A DNA stretch of 64,000 nucleotides from Alphaproteobacteria bacterium (GTDB lineage Bacteria; Pseudomonadota; Alphaproteobacteria; GCA-2731375), in NCBI GenBank assembly GCA_016776605.1, contig JADHTB010000016.1:1-64000 (forward strand). The letters run 5' to 3'. Below are positions 35,217 through 44,101 of the stretch, in pieces; position 1 is the first letter of the stretch; each line of letters opens with the position of its first letter. Below the pieces are notes generated by a model that was given only the letters and a program-made list of their open reading frames with translations, was not told where the DNA came from and ran no database searches. Position numbers and translations under genes: made by a program.

Positions 35217-36122
35217 ATGACCCGCAACATCTTCAATGCCTATCTGATCGTCGATTGGAGCGCCAATGCCACGCCCAAGCGGGGTGCCGACAGCATCTGG
35301 TATTGCCTGATACAACGGCACGGGCGCGGCCTGCGCCGGGGGCGTTTGTGTAATCCCGCGACCCGCCGGCAGGCACGTGACGAGATCGCGGATATTCTGA
35401 AAAACCTGACAGCGGACGGCCAACGGGTCCTGGCGGGGTTTGATTTTCCCAACGGCTATCCGGCCGGTTTTGCCCGTGCCGCCGGCTTTGCCGGTCCGCC
35501 GTGGCGCGCGGTCTGGGATGGCCTGGATGCCCTGATCCAAGATGGCGCGGACAACGCCAACAACCGCTTTGCAGTCGCGGCTGTCTTGAACCAGCGCATT
35601 TCCGGTGGGCCGTTCCCATTCTGGGGCTGCCCCAGCCACCGGCAAAATGCGGCCCTGTCGGCGCGCAAAACCCACGCCTATGACGAAATAATGCCGGAAC
35701 GCCGCCGCTGCGAAGCTTGGCTGCCGCGCAGCCAACCCTGTTGGAAGCTATACACCACCGGTTCCGTCGGCAGCCAATCCCTGGTTGGCATTCCCGTATT
35801 GAAGGCCCTGCGCGACGATCCGGAATTAGCCCCGAAAACGCTGGTCTGGCCCTTTGAAACCGGCTTGGCGTCACCGGACCCGGGGCAGCCATGGCAAGTC
35901 GTCCTGGCTGAGGTTTATCCCTCGATCCTCAAGATCAAGGCGAAAACAGGGGAGATCAAGGATGCGGTTCAGGTCGAAACCATTGCCCGTTATCTGGCCC
36001 GCCGCGATGGCCGTGGCGAACTGGCCGGCGATCTGGCCGGCCCCGATAGCCTGAGCCGGATGGAGCGCGCCCTGATTGGGGACGAGGAAGGCTGGATCCT
36101 GGGGGCCGGCACCTTTGCCTGA
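35217..36122 (+). CDS. Uncharacterised protein, DUF429/RNase H-fold-like
   Basis: A 301-residue soluble protein. The opening AYLIVDWSANATPKRGADSIW and VLAGFDFPNGYPAGFARAAG suggest the RNase H-like fold of the DUF429 group, with Asp in the first strand and DFP in the third. A late conserved-looking VYPSI and DAVQVETIARYLARRDG follow. I do not know a function; similar proteins have been labelled cobalamin or molybdopterin related without proof. It overlaps the following transporter, so the two are likely coupled. Confidence 0.6.
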   Translation: MTRNIFNAYLIVDWSANATPKRGADSIWYCLIQRHGRGLRRGRLCNPATRRQARDEIADILKNLTADGQRVLAGFDFPNGYPAGFARAAGFAGPPWRAVWDGLDALIQDGADNANNRFAVAAVLNQRISGGPFPFWGCPSHRQNAALSARKTHAYDEIMPERRRCEAWLPRSQPCWKLYTTGSVGSQSLVGIPVLKALRDDPELAPKTLVWPFETGLASPDPGQPWQVVLAEVYPSILKIKAKTGEIKDAVQVETIARYLARRDGRGELAGDLAGPDSLSRMERALIGDEEGWILGAGTFA

Positions 36123-37014
36123 CGGACACCGCCAGTCGCCTGAAGCGCGCCGCCGACGCCGCGGCACCGCCCTGGCGGTGATCGCGGCGGTCGGCCTTGG
36201 CCTGGCCGTGGCGCTTTCCCGCTATGCCTATGAGGGGGGCAGCAACGGCATCACCGTGGCCACGACGCGGGCCTGCCTGATGGCCATTGGCCTGCCCTTG
36301 TTTTGCTGGTTCAGCGGGCGCTCGTTGGCCCTGCCCTGGCGGGCCTGGGGCCATTGCGCCGGGCTGGGTGCTCTGACCGCCATGATGTTTTACGGGCACG
36401 TGGGCGCGGTCGAATTCATCTCGGTCGGGCTGGCGGTGCTGTTGTTCTTCACCTATCCGCCGATGATTGCGGTGCTGAATATCCTGGTGGTGCGCGAACG
36501 GGTTACCCTCCCCAACATGATCGCCATCGGCGCCGCGTTTCTAGGCCTGGCCCTGATGTTGGGGGTATCCCTGGATATGGTCGATCTTCGCGGCGTTGCC
36601 CTGGCCCTGGGCGCGGGCATGGCGGCGGCCTGGAATGCGGTCTGGCTGGTCCGGCGCATGCAGCATTTGGACGCCATGGTCGTTACCACCCACATGGCCC
36701 TGGTCGCCGCCGCTGTTTTATTGGCGCTGTGTCTGGGGTTTGGCGGCATTGCCTGGCCGCGGACCGGCCCCGGCTGGGGCGGCCTGATCGCCGTGGTACT
36801 GTTACAGGCCAATTCGGTGCCGATCTATTTTCTGGCCTTAAGCTATATTGGCGCCCTGAAATCAGCCATGCTGACCAATGCCCAGCCGCTGGTCTCTATC
36901 ACCGCGGCCTATCTGCTGTTCGGCGAAACCATGACCCCGGTGCAATTGCTGGGCGGCGCCATGGTCCTGGGCGGCATCGGGATCATGCAATATTTCGGGC
37001 AGCGGAGAACTTAA
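36115..37014 (+). CDS. EamA family (drug/metabolite) transporter
   Basis: A 10-helix inner-membrane carrier of about 299 residues built from two EamA repeats. FYGHVGAVEFISVGLAVLLFF closes the first half and YFLALSYIGALKSAMLTNAQ with FGETMTPVQLLGG the second. It probably exports a metabolite. The start is placed at the TTG overlapping the stop of the upstream gene; the reading frame continues upstream to 36076, so the exact start is uncertain. Confidence 0.83.
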   Translation: MPDGHRQSPEARRRRRGTALAVIAAVGLGLAVALSRYAYEGGSNGITVATTRACLMAIGLPLFCWFSGRSLALPWRAWGHCAGLGALTAMMFYGHVGAVEFISVGLAVLLFFTYPPMIAVLNILVVRERVTLPNMIAIGAAFLGLALMLGVSLDMVDLRGVALALGAGMAAAWNAVWLVRRMQHLDAMVVTTHMALVAAAVLLALCLGFGGIAWPRTGPGWGGLIAVVLLQANSVPIYFLALSYIGALKSAMLTNAQPLVSITAAYLLFGETMTPVQLLGGAMVLGGIGIMQYFGQRRT

Positions 37015-37043
37015 CGGCGGTCCATCAACGGCGGTCCATCCCG

Positions 37044-37277
37044 TTACGCGCCACGATCGGCGATGCGGCGTTGGGCCAGTTCGGCCATGAGGGCATGCTG
37101 CTGGTCGGCGCTCATGGCCTGCCAACCGGCGATTTCACCGACCGTGCGATAACAGCCCAGACAGAATTTGGTTTCTGTGTGCAGGATACAAACCCCGGCG
37201 CAGGGCGAGACCACGCGTTGCCTGGTTTTCGACGCTTCAGAAGGCGCTGTCACGGGCCGCTCCAAAATAATTTCCAC
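37044..37277 (-). CDS. DUF1289 domain-containing protein
   Basis: A 77-residue protein with the DUF1289 cysteine pattern SPCAGVCILHTETKFCLGC followed by YRTVGEIAGW. The four cysteines suggest a metal or Fe-S site. The family is small, proteobacterial and of unknown function. It is convergent with the EamA gene. Confidence 0.87.
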   Translation of the reverse strand: MEIILERPVTAPSEASKTRQRVVSPCAGVCILHTETKFCLGCYRTVGEIAGWQAMSADQQHALMAELAQRRIADRGA

Positions 37278-37421
37278 TAGCTGCGTGCAAATAATCTACA
37301 AGGCAAATGCCGGCCTGCGCAAATGCTCTTGAAGGTTCCTGGCGAAGCGCCTATTTAACGGGCCTGAATCACCCGAAAATTGCACACCAGATAATTTCTT
37401 GGCGAAAGAGGTAAAGCGTCT

Positions 37422-38396
37422 ATGGATTGGATGATAGAGGTCGAGGGTCTGGTTAAAACCTTTGGCCACCTGACGGCCGTGAACGGCGTCAGCTTCAATG
37501 TACCCAAGGGTGAGGTGTTAGGGTTTTTGGGCCCCAACGGGGCCGGCAAGTCCACCACCATGAAGATGATTACCGGCTTTATGACGCCGACCGCGGGCTC
37601 GGTCCGGGTGGCGGGTTATGACGTGGATGATCAGCCCATCGCCGCCAAGGCGCGGATCGGCTATCTGCCGGAAGGCGCCCCAGCCTACCCCGATATGACG
37701 CCGATCAGCTTTTTGAATTTTGTCGCCGACGTGCGCGGGCTGGATACGGCCACCCGCCGGCGGCGCCTGGACTATGTCATCGCCAATGTGCATTTGGAAG
37801 CGGTCCTGGAGCAGCCCATTGAAACCCTGTCCAAGGGCTTTAAACGGCGGGTCGGTCTGGCCCAGGCGATCCTGCATGATCCACCCGTCTTGATCCTGGA
37901 CGAGCCGACCGACGGCCTGGACCCGAACCAAAAACATGAGGTGCGAAGCCTGATCGCCGACATGGCGAAAGAAAAGGCCATCATTATCTCGACGCATATT
38001 CTGGAAGAGGTCGATGCGGTCTGTACCCGGGCCATGATCATCGCCGAGGGCGGGATCGTCGCCGACGGCACGCCGGCGGAGTTGGAGCGCCAATCACCCT
38101 TCCACAACGCGGTGCTGATCGATTGCCAGGACGACGGCGTGGCCGAAGCCCTGTTTGCCCTGGCCAACGTATCCCAGGTTGAAGAAATTCAAGGCGGGCG
38201 TTACCGGGCCTATCCGAAACACGGCGAAACCATCGTGGCGGAGGTTGCCGATTTGGTCAAACAACGGAACTGGTCAACCTCGCGCCTATCGGTGGAGTCA
38301 CCCCGCCTGGACGACGTATTTCGTAAAATCACCGGTGTCGGAACCGGAACCGACCGGAGCGAAAACCGGGGCGAAAATCCGGAGGGAGCCGCATAA
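37422..38396 (+). CDS. Gld-like ABC transporter ATP-binding protein
   Basis: A 324-residue ABC ATPase. Walker A GPNGAGKSTT, signature LSKGFKRRVGLAQAI, Walker B VLILDEPTDGLD and the switch His (IISTHILEE) are all intact. A C-terminal domain of about 90 residues is typical of the GldA/NatA group. It powers the permease encoded next, whose ATG overlaps this gene's last base. It is the first gene of a four-gene operon. Confidence 0.92.
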   Translation: MDWMIEVEGLVKTFGHLTAVNGVSFNVPKGEVLGFLGPNGAGKSTTMKMITGFMTPTAGSVRVAGYDVDDQPIAAKARIGYLPEGAPAYPDMTPISFLNFVADVRGLDTATRRRRLDYVIANVHLEAVLEQPIETLSKGFKRRVGLAQAILHDPPVLILDEPTDGLDPNQKHEVRSLIADMAKEKAIIISTHILEEVDAVCTRAMIIAEGGIVADGTPAELERQSPFHNAVLIDCQDDGVAEALFALANVSQVEEIQGGRYRAYPKHGETIVAEVADLVKQRNWSTSRLSVESPRLDDVFRKITGVGTGTDRSENRGENPEGAA

Positions 38397-39130
38397 TGTC
38401 TGCTACCTGGGCCGTCTTTCGGCGTGAGTTAAAGGGGTATTTCAACACCCCGTTAGCTTATATCTTCATCGTCATATTTCTGTTTCTGACCGGCATTTTC
38501 GCCTTCTATATGGGCAGCTTCTTCCTTCGCGGGCAGGCGGACTTAAAACCGTTCTTCAACTTCCATCCCTGGCTATATCTGTTTCTGGTGCCGGCCATCG
38601 CCATGCGCCTATGGGCCGAAGAGCGCAAATCCGGCTCTATCGAGCTATTGCTGACCCTGCCGCTTTCCGTATGGTCCGCGGTGGTGGGTAAATTCCTCGC
38701 GGCCTGGGTGTTCATTGGCATCGCCTTGAGCCTGACCTTTCCCATGTGGTTGACGGTCAGCTATCTGGGCCAGCCGGACCATGGCGTGATCATCGCCTCG
38801 TATCTGGGCAGCATGTTGATGGCGGGGGGCTATCTGGCCATCGGCGCCTGTATTTCAGCGGCCACCAAGAACCAGGTTATCGCCTTTGTTATTTCAGTAG
38901 TGGTGTGCTTCTTGTTTACGGTTTCCGGCGCGCCGATCGTGCTGGACTTTTTCGCCGTCTGGGCGCCACAGGCACTGCTGGACGCGGTCGCCTCGTTCAG
39001 CTTCCTGACCCACTTCAACGCAATTCAGAACGGCGTCATCGATCTGCGCGATCTGATTTACTTCATCTCGTTGATCCTGTTTTGGCTATTCGCCAATCTG
39101 ATCATCGTCGATCTGAAAAAAGCTAATTGA
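38396..39130 (+). CDS. Gld-like ABC-2 permease
   Basis: A 244-residue membrane protein with six predicted helices. The motif LWAEERKSGSIELLLTLPLS between helices 2 and 3 is characteristic of GldF-type ABC-2 permeases. It pairs with the upstream ATPase and the GldG-like protein downstream. The cargo in alphaproteobacteria is unknown; the operon is not tied to gliding here. Confidence 0.9.
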   Translation: MSATWAVFRRELKGYFNTPLAYIFIVIFLFLTGIFAFYMGSFFLRGQADLKPFFNFHPWLYLFLVPAIAMRLWAEERKSGSIELLLTLPLSVWSAVVGKFLAAWVFIGIALSLTFPMWLTVSYLGQPDHGVIIASYLGSMLMAGGYLAIGACISAATKNQVIAFVISVVVCFLFTVSGAPIVLDFFAVWAPQALLDAVASFSFLTHFNAIQNGVIDLRDLIYFISLILFWLFANLIIVDLKKAN

Positions 39131-39143
39131 GGGGGATAGGCGC

Positions 39144-41042
39144 ATGAACCGTTCAACAACCGCCGTGTTTGCCCTGGTTTTGGCTGGCATCCTGTATCTC
39201 AGCATCAACGTATTCTCGTCCAATACCCTGCGTTCAATCCACCTGGATCTGACCGAAGAGGGCTTATACACACTAAGCCCGGGCTCCAAGCGCATCCTAA
39301 CTGAAATACCGGAACCTATTCATCTGCGTTTCTATTTCTCGGAAAAGCTGTCCAACCAGCTGCCCAACATCAAATCCTATGGCCTGCGGGTCCGGGAATT
39401 GCTGGAGCAATATGTCAATCTGTCCCAAGGCAAAATCCGCCTGGAGATCATCGACCCCGAACCTTTTACCGAGGACGAGGATGAAGCCGTCCGCCTTGGT
39501 CTACAGGCCGTGCCCCTTGGCACGGGGGACAGCCTGTATTTCGGTCTGATCGCCACCAATACCATCGATGACCGCCAGACCGTGCCGTTTTTCAGCCGCG
39601 AAAAAGAAGCTTTCCTGGAATACGATCTGACCCGGATGCTGTTTAACCTGAGTGATCCGAAGAAGCCGATCGTCGGCCTGATCAGCGGATTGCAGATGAA
39701 CGCGGACGCCTCCCCCATGCTGCGTTTCAGCGGCGGGCCACAGCCTTGGGCCATCATCGGCGCCATCCGCGATGCCTTTGATCTGCGGACACTGGATCCA
39801 CAGCAAGGGGTGATCCCCAAGGATGTGGACGTCTTGATGATCGCCCACCCTCTGGGCCTGAACGAGGCGGCGCTTTATGCCATTGACCAATTCGTCTTGG
39901 GCGGCGGCCGGGTCTTGGTCTTTGTCGATCCCTTTTCCGAGGCGACCGCGCATACGCGAAAACAGCAGGGGCAGCGGGCGTTGGAGCTGGCCAGTTCAAA
40001 TCTTGAAAAACTGTTGAATACCTGGGGCGTATCGGTTCCTACCGATCACGTCATCGGGGATTTCGAAGCGGCCCAACAGGTCAACGCTGGCGAGGGCGGC
40101 CGCACCCGCGTTGTCCGCTATCTTGTTTGGCTGCAAATGGGCCCCGGAAGCCTGAACGCGGAAGACGTGGTCACCGCTAATCTTGGCCCGATGATATTGG
40201 CCAACGCGGGCAGCATCAAAGTGTTGCCCAAGTCCGGAGTCACCGTCAGCCCCCTGATCTCCACCTCCACCCAGGCCATGCGGATGGAAACTAATCTGGT
40301 CCGCTTTGGCCCGGACCCCAGCCGGCTGTTGGGACTATTCAAAGCAGATGGCATCCGCCACATCCTCGCGGCCCGGCTGAGCGGCAATGTCAAATCAGCC
40401 TTCCCCGATGGCCCGCCACAGAGCCCAGACAAGGCTGCGGGCAAGGCTCTGCCTCACCTGAAGGAAAGCGGCAATCCCATCAGCGTCATCGTTTTAGCCG
40501 ATAGCGATCTGCTGCATGACCAATTCTGGCTACGCCGGCAAAACTTAATGGGCCAGGATATCATCGTGCCAATCTCGGCCAACGCCGACTTCGTGATCAA
40601 CGCCCTGGATAATCTGTCAGGCTCGTCCGATCTCATCGGGCTGCGCAGCCGGGGCAAATCCACCCGCCCGTTCGACGTGGTGGAAACCATGCGCCGGACG
40701 GCCGAGCAAAAGTTCCTGTCCGAAGAGCGCAAGCTGAAGGAGAGCCTGGAAAAAAGCAAAAGCCGCATTGCCGAGCTTGAATCCCGGGCCCCAGCCGGTG
40801 GCGGCAACCTGTTGACGGCGGAACAGCAGGCCGAAATTCAATCGGTCCGCGCCCAGGTCCTGCAAACCCGGAAGCAGCTACGCGATGTCCAGCATAATTT
40901 AAACCGGGATATCGATAATCTGGAGTCGCGGTTGAAATTCGCCAATGTGGGCCTGATGCCCCTGGCGGTAGCGGTGATCGCGGCCATCCTTGCCCTGTTC
41001 CGATTGCGGCGGCGGCGGCGCGCGGGCGCGGCGCGAAGCTGA
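39144..41042 (+). CDS. GldG family ABC auxiliary protein
   Basis: A 632-residue membrane-anchored protein. An N-terminal helix (residues 6-28) leads to a large extracytoplasmic domain of the ABC auxiliary type (LSPGSKRILTEIPEPIHLRFYF, RVRELLEQYVNLSQGKIRLEIIDPEPF). A coiled coil at about 520-600 and a C-terminal helix (LMPLAVAVIAAILALF) complete it. It likely works as the periplasmic partner of the two ABC genes just before it. Confidence 0.88.
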   Translation: MNRSTTAVFALVLAGILYLSINVFSSNTLRSIHLDLTEEGLYTLSPGSKRILTEIPEPIHLRFYFSEKLSNQLPNIKSYGLRVRELLEQYVNLSQGKIRLEIIDPEPFTEDEDEAVRLGLQAVPLGTGDSLYFGLIATNTIDDRQTVPFFSREKEAFLEYDLTRMLFNLSDPKKPIVGLISGLQMNADASPMLRFSGGPQPWAIIGAIRDAFDLRTLDPQQGVIPKDVDVLMIAHPLGLNEAALYAIDQFVLGGGRVLVFVDPFSEATAHTRKQQGQRALELASSNLEKLLNTWGVSVPTDHVIGDFEAAQQVNAGEGGRTRVVRYLVWLQMGPGSLNAEDVVTANLGPMILANAGSIKVLPKSGVTVSPLISTSTQAMRMETNLVRFGPDPSRLLGLFKADGIRHILAARLSGNVKSAFPDGPPQSPDKAAGKALPHLKESGNPISVIVLADSDLLHDQFWLRRQNLMGQDIIVPISANADFVINALDNLSGSSDLIGLRSRGKSTRPFDVVETMRRTAEQKFLSEERKLKESLEKSKSRIAELESRAPAGGGNLLTAEQQAEIQSVRAQVLQTRKQLRDVQHNLNRDIDNLESRLKFANVGLMPLAVAVIAAILALFRLRRRRRAGAARS

Positions 41043-41057
41043 CGGGAAGAAAATAAC

Positions 41058-42149
41058 ATGAAAACAAAGCCTTTTATCCTGCTCGCATCCGTCACCGCAT
41101 TGTCCGTGGTGGCGGCCATCTGGTCCAGCGTGGAGCGCAGCCGCGCCACCGCATCCGCCGCGCCGCCGGGCGGCCTGTTTCCAAATTTGATTACACAGGT
41201 CAACAACATCGCACGCATCAATGTGCACACGCCAAAGCTGGCCTTTACCATTCTTCGCGGCGAAGGGGATAACTGGCGGGTCAAGGAACGGGATGGCTAT
41301 CCGGTAAAATTCGAGACCATTAAACAGGCCGTCGTCGGCATCGCCAGCATACGGCTGCTGGAGGCCAAAACCGCCAAACCCGCATTGCATGACCGGCTAT
41401 TCCTGAAGGCGCCGCAGGACGGTGGGCGCGGCACCACCATCGCCCTTGCGGATGGCAAGGGCGAAGCTATCGCCGCCGTCGTCATCGGCAAGACCAAGGT
41501 CAACCCCACCCAAAATGAAGACGGTATCCACTATGTCCGGCGCCTGGACGGGGCGCAGAGTTATCTAGCCTCGGGCCGAATTGAGGTCTGGGAGACCATC
41601 GACCGCTGGCTGGACGACGCCATGCCGACCATCGCCCGCCAACGGGTGCGCGCCGCGACCACAATTCAGCCGGACGGCGCCCGCGCCGGGGTGTCCCGGA
41701 CGGATCCCGACAGCCGCGATTTTAAAGTTGCCAACATCCCCCCCGGCATGAAGCAGTTGCAAGAGACAGCCGGCAATGCCCTGGGTTCGGCCCTTGGTTT
41801 TCTGACCTTTAAAGACGTGCGCCGCGGCGACAAGGCGGACTTCGACGGCGCCAATCGCGCCGAATTCAACACCTTTGACGGCATCACCCTGACAGTGTCC
41901 GTGAGCAAGCGCGAGGACGGCTATTGGGTGCGCCTATCGGCAGCCTTCGATGCCGCCGATATCAAGCTGGACGGCCTGACGAAAGAGCAAAAGACCGCCA
42001 TGAAAAGCGTTGATGAGGCCAAGCAGGAGGTCGCGATGATCAATAAACGTTTCGCCCCATGGGCCTATAAATTCCCCGACTACAAGGCAAAAGACTTTCT
42101 GACCGAGGCCAGTGCCCTGCTGGTTGAAGACAAAGACGCCAAAAAATAA
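41058..42149 (+). CDS. DUF4340 domain-containing membrane-anchored protein
   Basis: A 363-residue protein with an N-terminal anchor (PFILLASVTALSVVAAIWSS) and an extracytoplasmic DUF4340 region (LAFTILRGEGDNWRVKERDGYPV and KTKVNPTQNEDGIHYVRRLDG). DUF4340 genes regularly follow gldG-like genes, so it is probably the fourth component of the transporter. The function is unknown. Confidence 0.85.
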   Translation: MKTKPFILLASVTALSVVAAIWSSVERSRATASAAPPGGLFPNLITQVNNIARINVHTPKLAFTILRGEGDNWRVKERDGYPVKFETIKQAVVGIASIRLLEAKTAKPALHDRLFLKAPQDGGRGTTIALADGKGEAIAAVVIGKTKVNPTQNEDGIHYVRRLDGAQSYLASGRIEVWETIDRWLDDAMPTIARQRVRAATTIQPDGARAGVSRTDPDSRDFKVANIPPGMKQLQETAGNALGSALGFLTFKDVRRGDKADFDGANRAEFNTFDGITLTVSVSKREDGYWVRLSAAFDAADIKLDGLTKEQKTAMKSVDEAKQEVAMINKRFAPWAYKFPDYKAKDFLTEASALLVEDKDAKK

Positions 42150-42162
42150 TGGAGCATTCCAA

Positions 42163-44034
42163 ATGAGCGAGGAAACACTTTCCTTCCAGACCGAGGTGGC
42201 GCGGCTTTTACGCCTGATGGTCAATTCGGTGTATTCCGACAAGGAAGTCTTTTTGCGGGAATTGATCTCCAATGCCTCCGATGCCTGCGACAAGGCGCGT
42301 TACCTGTCCATTACCGAACCGGCAATCCTGGGCGACGACCCTGACTTCAAGGTGCATATCAAGGTTGATACGGTGGCGCGGACCCTGTCCCTGTCCGACA
42401 ACGGCATCGGCATGGACCGCGATACTCTGATCAGCGATTTAGGCACCATTGCGCGCTCTGGCACATCTGCCTTCATGGAAAACCTCAGTGGCGACGCCAC
42501 CAAGGACATGCAGATGATCGGCCAATTCGGTGTCGGCTTCTACTCCGTCTTCATGGTCGCCGATAAAGTTGAAGTGACCTCGCGGCGGGTCGGTGACGAT
42601 GCGGCCTGGATCTGGACGTCCGACGGGCTGGGCGAATTCACCATAGCCGAGGCCGAACGCGCCGGCCGGGGCACCACCATAGTGATCCACCTGAAGGAGG
42701 GTGAGGATGAATGGCTGGAAGCCAATAAACTACAAGGCGTCGTGAAGAAATATTCCGATCACATCGCGCTGCCGATCCTGCTGTCCATCGACGAAGCAGA
42801 GGAAACCGCGGCGAACGCTGCCTCCGCCATCTGGAGCCGGCCAAAATCCGAGATCACGGACGAACAATATACAGAATTCTATCACCACGTCGGCCACGCC
42901 ATGGACGATCCCTGGCTGACCATCCACTACAAGGCCGAGGGCAAAATTGAATATACCGGCCTGCTGTTCGTGCCGACGCGCCGCCCCTTTGATCTGTTTG
43001 ATCCGGCCCGGCGCCACGCGGTTAAACTTTATGTGCGGCGGGTCTTTATCACCGACGAGGCGGAAGGCCTGATCCCTTCCTATCTGCGTTTTCTGCGCGG
43101 CATCGTGGACAGCGAGGACCTGCCGCTGAACATCAGCCGCGAGATGCTGCAGACCTCTCCCGTGATGCGCCATATGAACCAGGCGGTCACCCGGCGCGTT
43201 TTGACCGAGTTGGGCAAGAAAGCCGACAAGGAGCCGAAGGCGTACGCAGAGTTCTGGGAAAATTTCGGTTCCGTCCTGAAGGAAGGCCTGTACGAGGATC
43301 AGGAGCGGCAGACCGAATTACTGGAACTGGTGCGCTTCCGTTCCACTGCCGGCGATGATCTGGTCAGTCTGAAAGACTATGTCGGGCGCATGCAGAAAGG
43401 CCAGGAGGCGATTTACTACATCACCGGCGATGATCTGCAGACCCTGGAAAACAGCCCCCATCTGGAAGGCTTCCGGGCCCGGGGTGTTGAGGTTTTACTG
43501 CTATCCGACCCGGTGGACGATTTCTGGCTCTCCGCGGTCTTTGAATACGATAGCCATGCCCTGACCTCTGCTACCCGAGGCGCCATGGATTTATCGAGCC
43601 TGGGCGAAGAGCCGGCCAAGGACGAGGCCGAGGAGGCCGAGCCCATCGGCGACTCTGAACTGGCCACCCTGATCGCGCTGGTCAAACAGACCTTGGGGGA
43701 AGCGGTCAAGGATGTGCGCGCCACCGGTCGCCTGACCGATAGCGCGGTCTGTCTGGTCGCCGATGACGGCGATATGGATATGCGCCTGGAACGGATGTTG
43801 AAGGCGCACAATCAACTCAACACGGATTCCGTCCGAATTCTGGAAATCAATCCCAAGCACGCCCTGATAAAGAACATGGCCAGCGCGGCCACCAAGGGCG
43901 GCGCGGCGGACGATATGGCCGATCTGGCCCACCTGCTGCTGGATCAGGCCCGCATTATCGAAGGCGAAGCCCTGCCCGACCCGGCGGCATTCTCCCGTCG
44001 CATGGCAACGGTGATGGCCAAAGCTACGGGCTGA
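42163..44034 (+). CDS. htpG: Chaperone HtpG (Hsp90)
   Basis: A 623-residue Hsp90. MSEETLSFQTEVARLLRLMV, YSDKEVFLRELISNASDACD (ATP-site Glu and Asn), DNGIGMDRDTLISDLGTIA and QFGVGFYSVFMVAD are the standard N-terminal motifs. The middle-domain catalytic Arg lies in NISREMLQ. It remodels client proteins with DnaK. The ATG at 42163 follows GGAG by nine bases. It lies 13 bases after the DUF4340 gene, so it may be read through from the ABC operon. Confidence 0.95.
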   Translation: MSEETLSFQTEVARLLRLMVNSVYSDKEVFLRELISNASDACDKARYLSITEPAILGDDPDFKVHIKVDTVARTLSLSDNGIGMDRDTLISDLGTIARSGTSAFMENLSGDATKDMQMIGQFGVGFYSVFMVADKVEVTSRRVGDDAAWIWTSDGLGEFTIAEAERAGRGTTIVIHLKEGEDEWLEANKLQGVVKKYSDHIALPILLSIDEAEETAANAASAIWSRPKSEITDEQYTEFYHHVGHAMDDPWLTIHYKAEGKIEYTGLLFVPTRRPFDLFDPARRHAVKLYVRRVFITDEAEGLIPSYLRFLRGIVDSEDLPLNISREMLQTSPVMRHMNQAVTRRVLTELGKKADKEPKAYAEFWENFGSVLKEGLYEDQERQTELLELVRFRSTAGDDLVSLKDYVGRMQKGQEAIYYITGDDLQTLENSPHLEGFRARGVEVLLLSDPVDDFWLSAVFEYDSHALTSATRGAMDLSSLGEEPAKDEAEEAEPIGDSELATLIALVKQTLGEAVKDVRATGRLTDSAVCLVADDGDMDMRLERMLKAHNQLNTDSVRILEINPKHALIKNMASAATKGGAADDMADLAHLLLDQARIIEGEALPDPAAFSRRMATVMAKATG

Positions 44035-44101
44035 CAAGTTTGGGGCGGCATGCCAAAGTTGTCACTTGAGATAGGTTGCAACACACATCGGGAGGCATCT
44101 G

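Noticed and set aside
36303-37280. 325-codon plus-strand frame overlapping EamA and DUF1289
   Set aside because: Frame-shifted shadow of the EamA gene; the EamA helices and the DUF1289 cysteines are in other frames.
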